Part shown: positions 1-7,562 of the stretch, piece by piece
Position numbering within the stretch: position 1 is the stretch's first letter
Layout of the letters: each line of letters begins with the position of its first letter
From: Helicobacteraceae bacterium
Lineage (GTDB): Bacteria; Campylobacterota; Campylobacteria; Campylobacterales; SZUA-545
Direction: 5' to 3'
NCBI GenBank assembly: GCA_031273735.1
Contig: JAISRI010000069.1
Coordinates: 1-11,703, forward strand
Length of the DNA: 11,703 nt
Position numbers and translations under genes: made by a program
Notes under the pieces: model-generated
What the model was told of the DNA's origin: nothing
Databases searched by the model: none
The model's input: only the letters and a program-made list of their open reading frames with translations

Positions 1-986
1 GCGATTTGTTTTGGGCGCGGTAGCGCGTCTAAAAGCGCGTTAAGCGTCGTTTCGTAATCGGGGAAAAGGTAGTGCGCTAAACTGCCCGGTATCGGATTGA
101 TCTCGTTTAATATAACTTCGTTATTGATCACAAAAAAATCGCAACGAATCAACGCTCCCGCAAAGCCCTGATCGTATATCTTTTTGAACGCCTCGCGCAA
201 AGCCTCCGTCGTTTCGTTTGGTAGCCGCGCTTCTTTGGCTTTGCCGTCGCGAGTGAAGTCTAGATATTTTTGATCAAAATCCAAAACTTCTTTTTTCTGC
301 GGCTCTTCGATCGTGGAAAGCCGCCACGTTTCGCCCGTTTTGCAACCCGCAAGATTGTATTCGCTCACGCCGTCGATAAAAGGTTCCGCTATCGCTTCGT
401 CGTCAAACTCAAACGCCGCGTCGATCGCGTAGTTCAGATCGGCTTGGCTTTTAACGACCGCGATTCCAATCGAGCTTCCAAGCCGCAGAGGTTTTAATAT
501 AAAAGGGTAGGGTAGGTCGATCGCGCCGCCTCTGCGGACGACTTGATAAGGCAGGGTTTTAACTCCCGCGCACAGAGCTAAAAACTTTGTCCAACGTTTG
601 TTGAAACTTAAAACGGAGGCTTCCAAGCGGGGTCCGACGTATGCGACGCCATAAAAATCAAACAGCGCGGCGAGTTTGCCGTCTTCGCCGTCCGCGCCGT
701 GCGCGACGCTGATTACTACGTCGCCGTCGATCGGCGTTCTGCCAAAGAGAGTTTTGCGCTCGAATCCTCCCCGCGCTAAAAATAGTTCGGGGTTTTTGCG
801 GTAGCGCCCGCTTGAAAAATGATCGGCTTTCATATCGATAAGATCGATCAGATAAAAACGGCGATCGGGCGATAGAAAAACAAACGCGCATTGCGAGCTG
901 ATCGCCTTGTGTAGCGAGATCGCGCTGATTATGCTAATCTCGTGTTCGTAACTTTGCCCGCCGAAAAGTATGATGGGTTTTTGCAT
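1..986 (-). CDS. ddl: D-alanine--D-alanine ligase (3' end outside the window)
   Basis: ATP-grasp enzyme that joins two D-alanines in the cytoplasm for the peptidoglycan pentapeptide. 328 codons are present from ATG at 986; no stop is reached, and against a usual family length near 345 about 20 residues are missing. Visible motifs: GGQSYEHEIS at residues 9-18 (N-terminal GGxSxEHE loop), HGADGEDG at 96-103, ILKPLRLGSSIG at 163-174 (ATP-grasp lysine and glycine loop), RCDFF at 281-285 and NEINPIPGS at 294-302 (metal-binding Glu and Asn). Residues K240-Y241 align with the Lys-Tyr pair at E. coli DdlB 215-216; the Tyr is typical of D-Ala-D-Ala rather than D-Ala-D-lactate ligases. The minus strand has AAAGG 6 bases before the ATG. 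It lies 20 bases downstream of ruvA, with no promoter evident between, so it is probably the last gene seen of a leftward operon. Confidence 0.95.
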   Translation of the reverse strand, partial: MQKPIILFGGQSYEHEISIISAISLHKAISSQCAFVFLSPDRRFYLIDLIDMKADHFSSGRYRKNPELFLARGGFERKTLFGRTPIDGDVVISVAHGADGEDGKLAALFDFYGVAYVGPRLEASVLSFNKRWTKFLALCAGVKTLPYQVVRRGGAIDLPYPFILKPLRLGSSIGIAVVKSQADLNYAIDAAFEFDDEAIAEPFIDGVSEYNLAGCKTGETWRLSTIEEPQKKEVLDFDQKYLDFTRDGKAKEARLPNETTEALREAFKKIYDQGFAGALIRCDFFVINNEVILNEINPIPGSLAHYLFPDYETTLNALLDALPRPKQI

Positions 987-1006
987 TTTTTGCCTTTAAT
1001 TTAGAT

Positions 1007-1576
1007 TTAACTATTCGCCGATTTTAATAGTTTTAACGCCTCTTTTACGAGGCTCGCCGTGTCGTTCGACGAGCATTTTGCCAAAGCGCGCGCGATTTCT
1101 AGCGGTTTGAATCCTAGCGATTCTAACGCTAAAGCGGCTTTGCCGCTCGCGCCGTTTTGATCGTTGTCCGCGCCGATTTTGCCTAAACTCCCGCTTAGTT
1201 GGACGATAATTAAACCCGCGCTTTTTTTGCCCACGCCGGGTGCTCTTGTTAATAGTTTGTCGTCGCGATTTGCGAGCGCTTCGGTAAATTGTTTTGGGGT
1301 AAATGTCGATAGAATCGCCATAGCGCTTTTTGGTCCCACTCCGCTAACTTTTATTAACGCTTCAAAAAGCTCTCGTTCGGCTTCGTCAATAAAGCCGTAT
1401 AAAACCTGCGCGTCCTCTCTAATTATTAACGACGTTAAAAGCCGAATACGAGACTTATCTATAGCCGCGTAAGCATTCAGCGAGATATAAAGCCGATAAG
1501 CCACGCCGCTCGCCGTTAAAATATCGCAATAATTCGGTTCTTTAGCGATAATTTCGCCTTCGATCGCCGCTATCAC
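1007..1576 (-). CDS. ruvA: Holliday junction branch migration protein RuvA
   Basis: DNA-binding subunit that holds the four-way junction while RuvB drives branch migration, working with RuvC in recombination repair. The 189-residue length is close to the family norm. An OB-fold occupies about residues 1-62, ending in the conserved REDAQVLYGF (53-62). Two helix-hairpin-helix motifs follow: VSGVGPKSA (77-85) and APGVGKKSA (112-120). An acidic linker near 130-140 leads to a C-terminal RuvB-binding helical domain (about 145-189). The start is GTG at 1576, overlapping the TGA of the upstream fapA-like gene in a GTGA quartet; AAGG lies 7 bases before it, so translation is probably coupled. ruvB and ruvC are not in the window. 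Confidence 0.96.
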   Translation of the reverse strand: MIAAIEGEIIAKEPNYCDILTASGVAYRLYISLNAYAAIDKSRIRLLTSLIIREDAQVLYGFIDEAERELFEALIKVSGVGPKSAMAILSTFTPKQFTEALANRDDKLLTRAPGVGKKSAGLIIVQLSGSLGKIGADNDQNGASGKAALALESLGFKPLEIARALAKCSSNDTASLVKEALKLLKSANS

Positions 1577-3462
1577 TCTATAACCTTGATCGCGTAATCT
1601 TCCACGCCGCTGATTTCCAATCTTATCTCGCTCGCTCTGCCGTTTTCTTTTGGCACGAATAGAAGCTCTTTTGGCGGGCTAAGAAGGCGAAATCTGATCT
1701 CGTTGTAGTTGCGCCAAATATCTTTATTGATCACGACGGCGTTAAGAACGCGGCTTTGGATCAATCCGATCTCGTCTTGCAACGTTCCCTGTTTATACTG
1801 CGCCGCCTCTAGCTCCTCTTTTAACAGGCGGGCGTTTTTCATCTCTTCAAGATATTGGTTGTAGCGTTCGATAAATACCGACGGCGAAACCTTGCCGTTT
1901 AAACGATCGCTTTCTATACGACCGCGCAGTTGCTCAAATTGCGATTTGTTTCTTTGCAAAACGGCGCGTTTTTTATCGTATTTGCGAAACGCCGCGCTTA
2001 CCTCTCGATCGCAGGTTTTACTCTCTATCATAAGCGTTTCCAACCGCTTACGATCCGCTATGCTTGCAGCCGCTTCGATATAGATATGATTTTCGCCGCC
2101 GATGAGTTGGCGTATTTCGATTCTTTCGCTGGCGATCAGCGTGGTGTGCGATCGCAAAACGCCGACGATAATACGTCGCGCCCAAACCATACCGCCGATC
2201 GCCAGATCGATCTCGACCTCTTCGGCGCTCACCCGTCCGTGTTCTAATCGGTCGATCTTGACTTTTTTTGCCTCCAGCATACCCTTATGCACGCCGATCG
2301 TCGCCGTTTCGGCGATTATAGAGCTGGAGCTATGCGTCTGCCCCGCTACGCGCACTATTTTTGCTTTAACTTGCGCGCCGCTTGCTACGCTACCGTCTAG
2401 ATCGATCTCGCTCGCCTCGATTTTGACGTTTGTTCCAATATGATCTTCGTAAGCGTCGTTTCCCTCGATCTTGATTTTCACTTTGCTATCAAGCCCCGCT
2501 TGAATGTTGCCCGTCGTTTTGAAATCGGCGCTTTCGATTTCGATCGTATCGCCGATCGACAGTCTGCTTTCTTTCTGCCGATAATTCACGTAGCCGTTTC
2601 GCTTCGCGTAGTAGCCGATAGAACGATCGCTCTCTTTGACCTCGATCGCTTCTAAATCTGGATTTAGGATAGGCAAAAACGCTCTTTTAGCTTTAAGAAT
2701 CGGGATATAAACGCCGCGAAAATCGCGCCCCGCCGTTCCGTTCTTGGGCTTGATATACTCTACAAGCAATTCGCCCGCTTCGACGGTTTTAATAAAGCCG
2801 CGCTCGGCGTAATCGACGCGATCGCTCTCTCTTGGAGCCTCTTTGTTCTTGTCTTTGAAATGCAGAATTAAGCCGTCGTTAATGGTCGCAATTGGCGCGA
2901 TCCAATCGCAGAGAACGATTCTGTGCGGTTCTGGAACGCAGTCGTGAATACGAATCTTATTGACAAGCCCCATAACGTCGTTTTGCATCGCGCCCTCGCG
3001 CAAGCCAATAATCATTCCGTAACGGAGTTTAATTTTATTCAGCTCGCCGATAATGTAATCTCTTATGTTGGAGAAGTTGCGGATTTTGCTCGTAGGTTGG
3101 ACTGAGGCGATCGCTTTCGTCCGAGCGGCATTGGCGGAAACCTCGATTACAAGCTGGCGATCCCGCTCGTTTGGCGCGGGGCTAAACGTTGCGATATAGG
3201 TCTGTTTGATAGAAAAATCGCTATTGATCAAAAGCGCGGGGTCGCTAAATCGCCCAATCATCGCTGGAGTAAGCTCCGCAGGCTTATCGGACTCTGGAAA
3301 TTGGACGATCGTCTTTACGTTTTGGATCAAAAAGTCAATTTGGGAAGATTTAACGCCAAAGCGCTGAGATAACTCTTTTAGCGTCGCGGGCATATTGTCG
3401 GTTTCCATAACGACGGCGCCCAAAAAACGCGGTTTTAGCGCATCATTTTCCAACAAATCCAT
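1573..3462 (-). CDS. FapA/DUF342-type beta-helix and coiled-coil protein
   Basis: Member of the DUF342 (flagellar assembly protein A-like) family; its place before ruvA-ddl and opposite murJ matches C. jejuni Cj0800c. I chose ATG at 3462 (629 residues) because AAGG sits 5 bases before it. A TTG at 3477 would add five residues (634), but its AAAGGC abuts the codon. Residues below count from the TTG. An N-terminal region of about 220 residues comes first. KNGTAGRDFRG at 245-255 is the typical DUF342 glycine turn. Repeated short hydrophobic/glycine strands at about 305-470 fit a right-handed beta-helix. A charged stretch at about 475-580 is likely coiled coil, and a small C-terminal beta segment ends the protein. 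There is no signal peptide or membrane segment, so it is likely cytoplasmic. In Vibrio, FapA affects flagellum assembly at the pole; whether this protein does so is unknown. Confidence 0.85.
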   Translation of the reverse strand: MDLLENDALKPRFLGAVVMETDNMPATLKELSQRFGVKSSQIDFLIQNVKTIVQFPESDKPAELTPAMIGRFSDPALLINSDFSIKQTYIATFSPAPNERDRQLVIEVSANAARTKAIASVQPTSKIRNFSNIRDYIIGELNKIKLRYGMIIGLREGAMQNDVMGLVNKIRIHDCVPEPHRIVLCDWIAPIATINDGLILHFKDKNKEAPRESDRVDYAERGFIKTVEAGELLVEYIKPKNGTAGRDFRGVYIPILKAKRAFLPILNPDLEAIEVKESDRSIGYYAKRNGYVNYRQKESRLSIGDTIEIESADFKTTGNIQAGLDSKVKIKIEGNDAYEDHIGTNVKIEASEIDLDGSVASGAQVKAKIVRVAGQTHSSSSIIAETATIGVHKGMLEAKKVKIDRLEHGRVSAEEVEIDLAIGGMVWARRIIVGVLRSHTTLIASERIEIRQLIGGENHIYIEAAASIADRKRLETLMIESKTCDREVSAAFRKYDKKRAVLQRNKSQFEQLRGRIESDRLNGKVSPSVFIERYNQYLEEMKNARLLKEELEAAQYKQGTLQDEIGLIQSRVLNAVVINKDIWRNYNEIRFRLLSPPKELLFVPKENGRASEIRLEISGVEDYAIKVIE

Positions 3463-3467
3463 AACCG

Positions 3468-3471
3468 CCTT
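3468..3471 (-). promoter_or_regulatory. Ribosome binding site deciding the fapA-like start
   Basis: AAGG on the minus strand lies 5 bases before ATG 3462. The alternative TTG at 3477 has AAAGGC directly against it, with too little spacing. This favours the ATG. Confidence 0.55.
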
Positions 3472-3482
3472 ATACAAGCCTT

Positions 3483-3491
3483 TGCTACAAT
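3483..3491 (+). promoter_or_regulatory. Extended -10 promoter element for murJ
   Basis: TGCTACAAT matches the extended -10 pattern TGnTAnAAT, with TACAAT at 3486-3491. It lies in the 48-base gap between the divergent fapA-like and murJ genes. Transcription would start near 3498, giving a leader of only about 13 bases that begins at the Shine-Dalgarno AAAGG. No convincing -35 box was seen, which is common for the main sigma factor in Campylobacterota. It would drive the long rightward operon. Confidence 0.5.
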
Positions 3492-3498
3492 CGCCAAA

Positions 3499-3503
3499 AA
3501 AGG
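3499..3503 (+). promoter_or_regulatory. Ribosome binding site for the murJ TTG start
   Basis: AAAGG lies 7 bases before TTG 3511 and fixes this non-ATG codon as the start. The next residues already align with the usual MurJ N-terminus, so no upstream extension is needed. Confidence 0.6.
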
Positions 3504-3510
3504 CGTTGAA

Positions 3511-4911
3511 TTGAGAGGCGTATTTACCAACTCGGCGGGCATTCTAGTCTCCCGCGTCGCAGGTTTTATCCGTGATTTTACCACAGCTTCGATTTTGGGC
3601 GCGGGCGTCTATTCCGACATTTTTATCGTCGCGTTCAAATTACCCAACCTTTTTAGAAGCGTTTTTGCGGAAGGCGCCTTCACTCAAGCGTTTTTGCCCT
3701 CTTTCGCGGCGGCGCGATACAAAGGCGCGTTTAGCGTTCGCGTATTTTTTGGACTTTTCTGTATCGTCTTATTTATTTCCGCGTTGGCGAGTTTTTTTAG
3801 CGAGGCGCTTACGCAAGCGATTGCGTGGGGTTTCGACGGGCAAACGGTTAAACTCGCCGCGCCTTACGTCGCCGTTAATTTTTGGTATTTGGATCTGGTT
3901 TTTTTATTCTCTTTTTTGACGGCGCTACTTCACTATCGTAAAAGTTTTGTAGCCCCCGCTTTTTCTACGGCGCTATTAAACGTTTCTATGATCTCCGCTC
4001 TGCTTTTAGCTCCAATTGAACGCAAAGATATAGTCCTTTGGTATTTAACTTTTGGCGTGTTGATCGGCGGCGTTTTACAACTGCTTTTACATATCGCGGC
4101 GCTAAAAGGCAAACGTTTGATTCCTATGCTAATCGGAGGGGTTAGAAAAAAGCGCGAGATCAAAGCCGATACAAATCGTTTTCGCAAGGCTTTTCTGCCC
4201 GCCGTTTTCGGCTCTTCGGCGGTGCATATTTCCGCTTTTATCGATACGGTTTTAGCCTCTTTTTTTGCGGCGGGAAGCATTAGCTATCTATTCTACGCAA
4301 ACCGCATATTTCAACTGCCGTTGGCGATATTCGCTATCGCTTTTTCTATGGCGCTCTTTCCCGCGATCGCAAAAGCGGTTAAACGTTGCGACGAAGAGGG
4401 ATCGCTAAAGCTATTAACAAAATGTTTTTGGCTTTTGCTTTTTTTACTATCTTTAAGCGCGCTTGGCGGGGCGCTTTTGAGCGAGGGAATTATATGGCTT
4501 TTGTTCGAGCGAAAGGAGTTTGCGCGAATCGACACGATCAGGTGCGCCGAGATTTTAACGCTCTATATGATAGGTCTTATTCCCTTTGGGCTTTCGCGCC
4601 TCTTTTCGCTGTGGTTCTACTCTCATCACAGACAGGCGTTAGCCGCGAAGATCAGCGCGATCTCGCTTGGCTGTAGCGCGGTTTTTTCGCTCCTCTTGAT
4701 CGCGCCGCTTGGCGTCAAAGGTCTGGCTTTGTCGGGATCGCTTGGCGGCGCGGTTTTGCTCGCTTTGAATATCAGGCATTTTGGTTGGCAGAGGGTTTTG
4801 GGTATGATTCGCGTTAAATTGGTCGTGGCGCTTTTGGTCGCGCTGGCTCTTGAGGCGCTGGCGATCGAAGGGTTTAAATTAGCCGTAGGTTATCAAGGAT
4901 TTTTTGAGTGA
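3511..4911 (+). CDS. murJ: Lipid II flippase MurJ (MviN family)
   Basis: Inner-membrane flippase of the MOP superfamily that moves lipid II to the periplasmic face for peptidoglycan synthesis. The 466 residues are hydrophobic almost throughout and fit about 13-14 membrane helices, slightly short for the family. The N-terminus FTNSAGILVSRVAGFIRD is typical. Arg15, Arg21, Asp36 (YSDIF) and Arg49 (LPNLFRSVFAEGAF) correspond to the charged cavity residues essential in E. coli MurJ. The FYANRIFQLP motif near 261-270 keeps the conserved Arg265, with Asn where E. coli has Asp. It starts at TTG with good SD spacing and diverges from the fapA-like gene. Its TGA overlaps the GTG of cysS (GTGA), so the two are probably translationally coupled. 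The murJ-cysS pairing is conserved in C. jejuni. Confidence 0.95.
   Translation: MRGVFTNSAGILVSRVAGFIRDFTTASILGAGVYSDIFIVAFKLPNLFRSVFAEGAFTQAFLPSFAAARYKGAFSVRVFFGLFCIVLFISALASFFSEALTQAIAWGFDGQTVKLAAPYVAVNFWYLDLVFLFSFLTALLHYRKSFVAPAFSTALLNVSMISALLLAPIERKDIVLWYLTFGVLIGGVLQLLLHIAALKGKRLIPMLIGGVRKKREIKADTNRFRKAFLPAVFGSSAVHISAFIDTVLASFFAAGSISYLFYANRIFQLPLAIFAIAFSMALFPAIAKAVKRCDEEGSLKLLTKCFWLLLFLLSLSALGGALLSEGIIWLLFERKEFARIDTIRCAEILTLYMIGLIPFGLSRLFSLWFYSHHRQALAAKISAISLGCSAVFSLLLIAPLGVKGLALSGSLGGAVLLALNIRHFGWQRVLGMIRVKLVVALLVALALEALAIEGFKLAVGYQGFFE
3575..3583 (-). promoter_or_regulatory. Possible extended -10 for the leftward operon
   Basis: On the minus strand this reads TGGTAAAAT, an exact TGnTAnAAT match, inside the murJ coding sequence. 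It would give a start near 3568 and a leader of about 105 bases before ATG 3462. A weaker TAGAAT is at 3541-3546. Short AT-rich matches arise easily by chance, so this is a candidate only. Confidence 0.25.
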
Positions 4912-6308
4912 AACCTTTTGTTTTATTTGATTCTCATCTGAAAAACAAGGTAGAGTTTGCGCCCGAGTTTGAGGGCGAAGCGCGTATTTACGTTTGCGGA
5001 CCGACCGTTTATGACGATTCGCATTTAGGACACGCAAGAAGCGCTATTAGTTTCGATCTTTTGCGCCGTCTTTTAAGCCATATCGGATACAAGGTAACTT
5101 TTGTGCGCAATATCACCGATATTGACGATAAAATCCTTAACAAAATGGCGCAAACGGGCAAATCGTTAGAGGAGATTACCAACTTTTATTCCGAGCGCTA
5201 TCAAAGCGATCTGGAGGCTTTAGACGTTTTGCCGCCCACGATCGAACCAAAGGCTACGGAACATATAACGCAGATGTCCGAGTTGATCGCGCGGCTACTT
5301 GATCGCAAAGCGGCGTATCAAACGCAAAACGGAGATATTTATTTCGACGTAACTAAGTATCCGCAATACGGATTTCTTTCAGGCGAAACGCAGGAGGATA
5401 CGCAGACGAGAGTTTCGACGGAACAAAAGCGAAATAGCCGCGATTTCGCTTTATGGAAATCGGCGAAAGATAATGAAGCGGTTAGTTATGATTCGCCATA
5501 TGGCAAGGGGCGACCGGGCTGGCATTTAGAGTGTTCGGCTATGGCGCAAACGCATTTATTTAGAAGCGGCGCGAAGTATGCGTGCGACATACACGCGGGC
5601 GGAAGCGATCTCTTTTTTCCGCACCACGAAAACGAGGCGGCGCAGACAAAATGCGCTTATGATAATTCGCTCTCTAAATATTGGATGCACAACGGTTTCG
5701 TGCGTATCGACGGACAAAAGATGAGCAAGTCGCTTAACAATGGCTTTTTTGTGAAAGAGGCGCTTAAACTTTTTCCCGGCGAAGCCTTAAGATTCTATTT
5801 GATGAGCATACATTACCGAGCTGGATTAAATTATAATTATAGCGATTTAAATGCGAGCAAAAAACGTTTAGATCGTATCTATCGTTTGAAAAAGCGAGTA
5901 GATAACCAAAACGAACAAGCCGAAGCGGTATTTGAAGAGGAGTTGCTATTCGCAATGCTTGACGATCTGAATATATCAAAAGCTCTTGCAGCGATCGACG
6001 AGATGATATCGCGAGCAAATGATATTTTGGATAAAAACGGGAAAGATAAAACGGCAAAAGCCGTCTTTGGCGGCAACTTAAAATTGATACGCGATATTTT
6101 AGGCGTCGGCTTGCAAGATCCTTACGAGTGGTTTCAATGGGGAATCGACGAAGACGATAAAAAGGCGATCGAAAAGCTGATAATCGATCGCGCCATAGCT
6201 AAAGCGAACAAAGATTATCAAAAAGCCGATCTGATACGCGAAAAGCTAAACGCGATAGGCGTTAGCGTTATGGATCTGCCCGCTAAAACCGTTTGGGAAA
6301 AATTATGA
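4908..6308 (+). CDS. cysS: Cysteinyl-tRNA synthetase
   Basis: Class I synthetase that charges tRNA-Cys in the cytosol. It has 466 residues, the usual length. The HIGH signature is HLGH at 39-42, inside GPTVYDDSHLGH. The KMSKS loop is complete at 271-275. Predicted zinc ligands that select cysteine are Cys30, Cys209 (HLECS), His239 and Glu243 (FPHHENE). The DALR-like helical domain follows, about 300-380, and the C-terminal domain holds the DYQKADLIREKL segment typical of the family. It starts at GTG overlapping the murJ stop, with AAGGA 8 bases upstream inside murJ. Its TGA overlaps the ATG of nagZ (ATGA). All key residues are present. Confidence 0.97.
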   Translation: MKPFVLFDSHLKNKVEFAPEFEGEARIYVCGPTVYDDSHLGHARSAISFDLLRRLLSHIGYKVTFVRNITDIDDKILNKMAQTGKSLEEITNFYSERYQSDLEALDVLPPTIEPKATEHITQMSELIARLLDRKAAYQTQNGDIYFDVTKYPQYGFLSGETQEDTQTRVSTEQKRNSRDFALWKSAKDNEAVSYDSPYGKGRPGWHLECSAMAQTHLFRSGAKYACDIHAGGSDLFFPHHENEAAQTKCAYDNSLSKYWMHNGFVRIDGQKMSKSLNNGFFVKEALKLFPGEALRFYLMSIHYRAGLNYNYSDLNASKKRLDRIYRLKKRVDNQNEQAEAVFEEELLFAMLDDLNISKALAAIDEMISRANDILDKNGKDKTAKAVFGGNLKLIRDILGVGLQDPYEWFQWGIDEDDKKAIEKLIIDRAIAKANKDYQKADLIREKLNAIGVSVMDLPAKTVWEKL

Positions 6309-7369
6309 TCTTTCGTTTGTTTTTTGCGTTTTTATGCGCTTTTGCGATCGCGCAAGCCGCAAAAACCGCGCCGATCGAAAAGATGATAGGACAGATGATA
6401 GCGATCGGCTTCGAGGGCGAAAACCCCAACGACGAAGGCGCGATTCGCGTTATTTCGCAGATTAAAAAAGGCGAGATCGGAAGCGCTGTTATCTACGCGA
6501 AAAACGTCAAAGATCCAACGCGCTTAAGATATTTTTTAGAGAGATTGCAGTCCTCGATCGGAAATAATCCGCCGTTATGGATTATGATCGATCAAGAGGG
6601 AGGGATTATTGCGCGGCTAAACTCAAAAAAAGGTTTTAGCGATTATCCTACGGCGGCGAAGATCGGCGCGGGATCGTTAGATAAAGCCTACGCGACCTAT
6701 CGCGATTTGGCGTGCGAGTTAAAAGGTTACGCGATCAACTTTAATCTAGCGCCCGTAGTAGATCTAGCCAGCGATCAAAACGTTATATCAAACGACAAAC
6801 GCAGTTTTGGTTCCGACCCAATAAAAGTCGCCAAATACGCCGAACGTTTTATTAAGGCGCACGATTCGTGCGGTATTTTAACGACATTAAAACACTTTCC
6901 GGGACACGGAAGCTCTAAAAACGATCCGCATTTTGGCTCTTCCGACGCTACGGATAATTACGAAGAAAAAGAGATAATTCCATTTGAAATTTTGATAAAA
7001 AATAAAACGGCGCATAGCGTTATGATTTCGCATATCGTTGATCGCGGGTTTGACGAACTTCCAGCGACGCTTTCAAAAAAGCATATCGATCGTTTGCGTT
7101 TCTTAGGTTTTGAAGGCGTAGTTATTAGCGACGATCTGCAAATGGGCGCGATCGCGCAAAATTACGATCTAAACGAAAGCGTGATCAAGGCGATCGACGC
7201 GGGTAACGATATTTTACTTTTTTCTAATATGTTATCAAACGATCCAGAGGTTGCAAAAAAAGTTTTAGTAATCGTCAAAAAAGCGATTGCCGACGGGTTA
7301 ATAAGCGAAAGCAGAATTATCGAATCTTATAACCGCATAATAGCGTTAAAATATAAGCGGTTAAACTGA
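6305..7369 (+). CDS. nagZ: Exported beta-N-acetylhexosaminidase, GH3 (NagZ-like)
   Basis: Glycoside hydrolase family 3 enzyme expected to remove N-acetylglucosamine from peptidoglycan fragments. From ATG 6305 it has 354 residues. The first 18 (MIFRLFFAFLCAFAIAQA) form a signal peptide with a likely cut after AQA; no proper lipobox precedes Cys11. Motifs: DQEGG at 96-100, KHFPGHG at 196-202 followed by Asp207-Pro-His209 (the NagZ His/Asp acid-base loop), and SDDL at 275-278, whose first Asp (276) is the nucleophile. A TTG at 6293 would add four residues, but the ATG makes an ATGA overlap with cysS like neighbouring junctions. The export signal is notable because E. coli NagZ is cytoplasmic. 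The family call is firm; the exact substrate is inferred. Confidence 0.88.
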   Translation: MIFRLFFAFLCAFAIAQAAKTAPIEKMIGQMIAIGFEGENPNDEGAIRVISQIKKGEIGSAVIYAKNVKDPTRLRYFLERLQSSIGNNPPLWIMIDQEGGIIARLNSKKGFSDYPTAAKIGAGSLDKAYATYRDLACELKGYAINFNLAPVVDLASDQNVISNDKRSFGSDPIKVAKYAERFIKAHDSCGILTTLKHFPGHGSSKNDPHFGSSDATDNYEEKEIIPFEILIKNKTAHSVMISHIVDRGFDELPATLSKKHIDRLRFLGFEGVVISDDLQMGAIAQNYDLNESVIKAIDAGNDILLFSNMLSNDPEVAKKVLVIVKKAIADGLISESRIIESYNRIIALKYKRLN

Positions 7370-7370
7370 T

Positions 7371-7562
7371 ATGGATTTAGACGCTCTTTTTCCCGACGAT
7401 TTGTTTAGCGCCGATATAGAGGAGCGTTTTTTTGATATTTTGTTCAACGGCGATCGCGAGATTGTAAAGGCGGAGATATTATCGCTGTTAGGTTTAAGCG
7501 GCGATCGCGAAAGCAAGATGATCGAGATTATGTCGCGCATAGCGAGCGGTAGCGAAAGATGA
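7371..7562 (+). CDS. Short DUF2018-type helical protein (HP0242-like)
   Basis: A 63-residue acidic protein, mostly helical, with no signal peptide or membrane segment. I assign it to DUF2018 mainly by position: in H. pylori, HP0242 precedes HP0241-ispB-hemA-proS in this same order, and C. jejuni has a small gene there too. The end, KMIEIMSRIASGSE, also resembles the HP0242 C-terminus as I recall it (about IVIQSMANILSGNE). It is around 30 residues shorter than HP0242, which has about 92, so part of the central helix may be absent. Only one base separates it from the nagZ stop, and its TGA overlaps the next ATG (ATGA). The SD is weak. The H. pylori protein has a known intertwined helical dimer structure but no clear cellular role. 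Function unknown. Confidence 0.75.
   Translation: MDLDALFPDDLFSADIEERFFDILFNGDREIVKAEILSLLGLSGDRESKMIEIMSRIASGSER
7448..7510 (+). repeat. In-frame 12-base direct repeat carrying HIP1 palindromes
   Basis: CGGCGATCGCGA occurs at 7448-7459 and again at 7499-7510, 51 bases apart and in the same reading frame. Both copies encode Gly-Asp-Arg-Glu within the DUF2018-type protein, 17 codons apart. Each contains GCGATCGC. Confidence 0.8.

Noticed and set aside
658..891. 77-residue minus-strand reading frame
   Set aside because: It is out of frame within ddl, whose motifs are intact through this region. The arginine-rich product looks like a shadow of the coding frame.
1164..1472. 102-residue plus-strand frame opposite ruvA
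   Set aside because: It lies wholly antisense to ruvA, has no SD or recognisable domain, and its length follows from the codon bias of ruvA.
1892..2655. Four overlapping plus-strand frames opposite the fapA-like gene
   Set aside because: They are antisense to a well-formed gene, overlap one another and share no family features.
3478..3504. Inverted repeat GCCTTT/AAAGGC as a transcription terminator
   Set aside because: The stem is only 6 bases with a 15-base loop and no following T run. It lies between divergent starts, where no terminator is needed, and the arms are explained as SD sequences.
3933..4535. Minus-strand frames opposite murJ
   Set aside because: The murJ frame is continuous with conserved motifs on both sides. 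The antisense products are basic and without motifs.
5829..5840. TTATAATTATAG inside cysS as a promoter
   Set aside because: It encodes the Asn-Tyr-Asn-Tyr segment of CysS, and no gene start follows nearby in a position it could serve.
6293..6304. TTG at 6293 as the nagZ start
   Set aside because: ATG 6305 forms an ATGA overlap with the cysS stop, as at other junctions, and gives a cleaner signal peptide.
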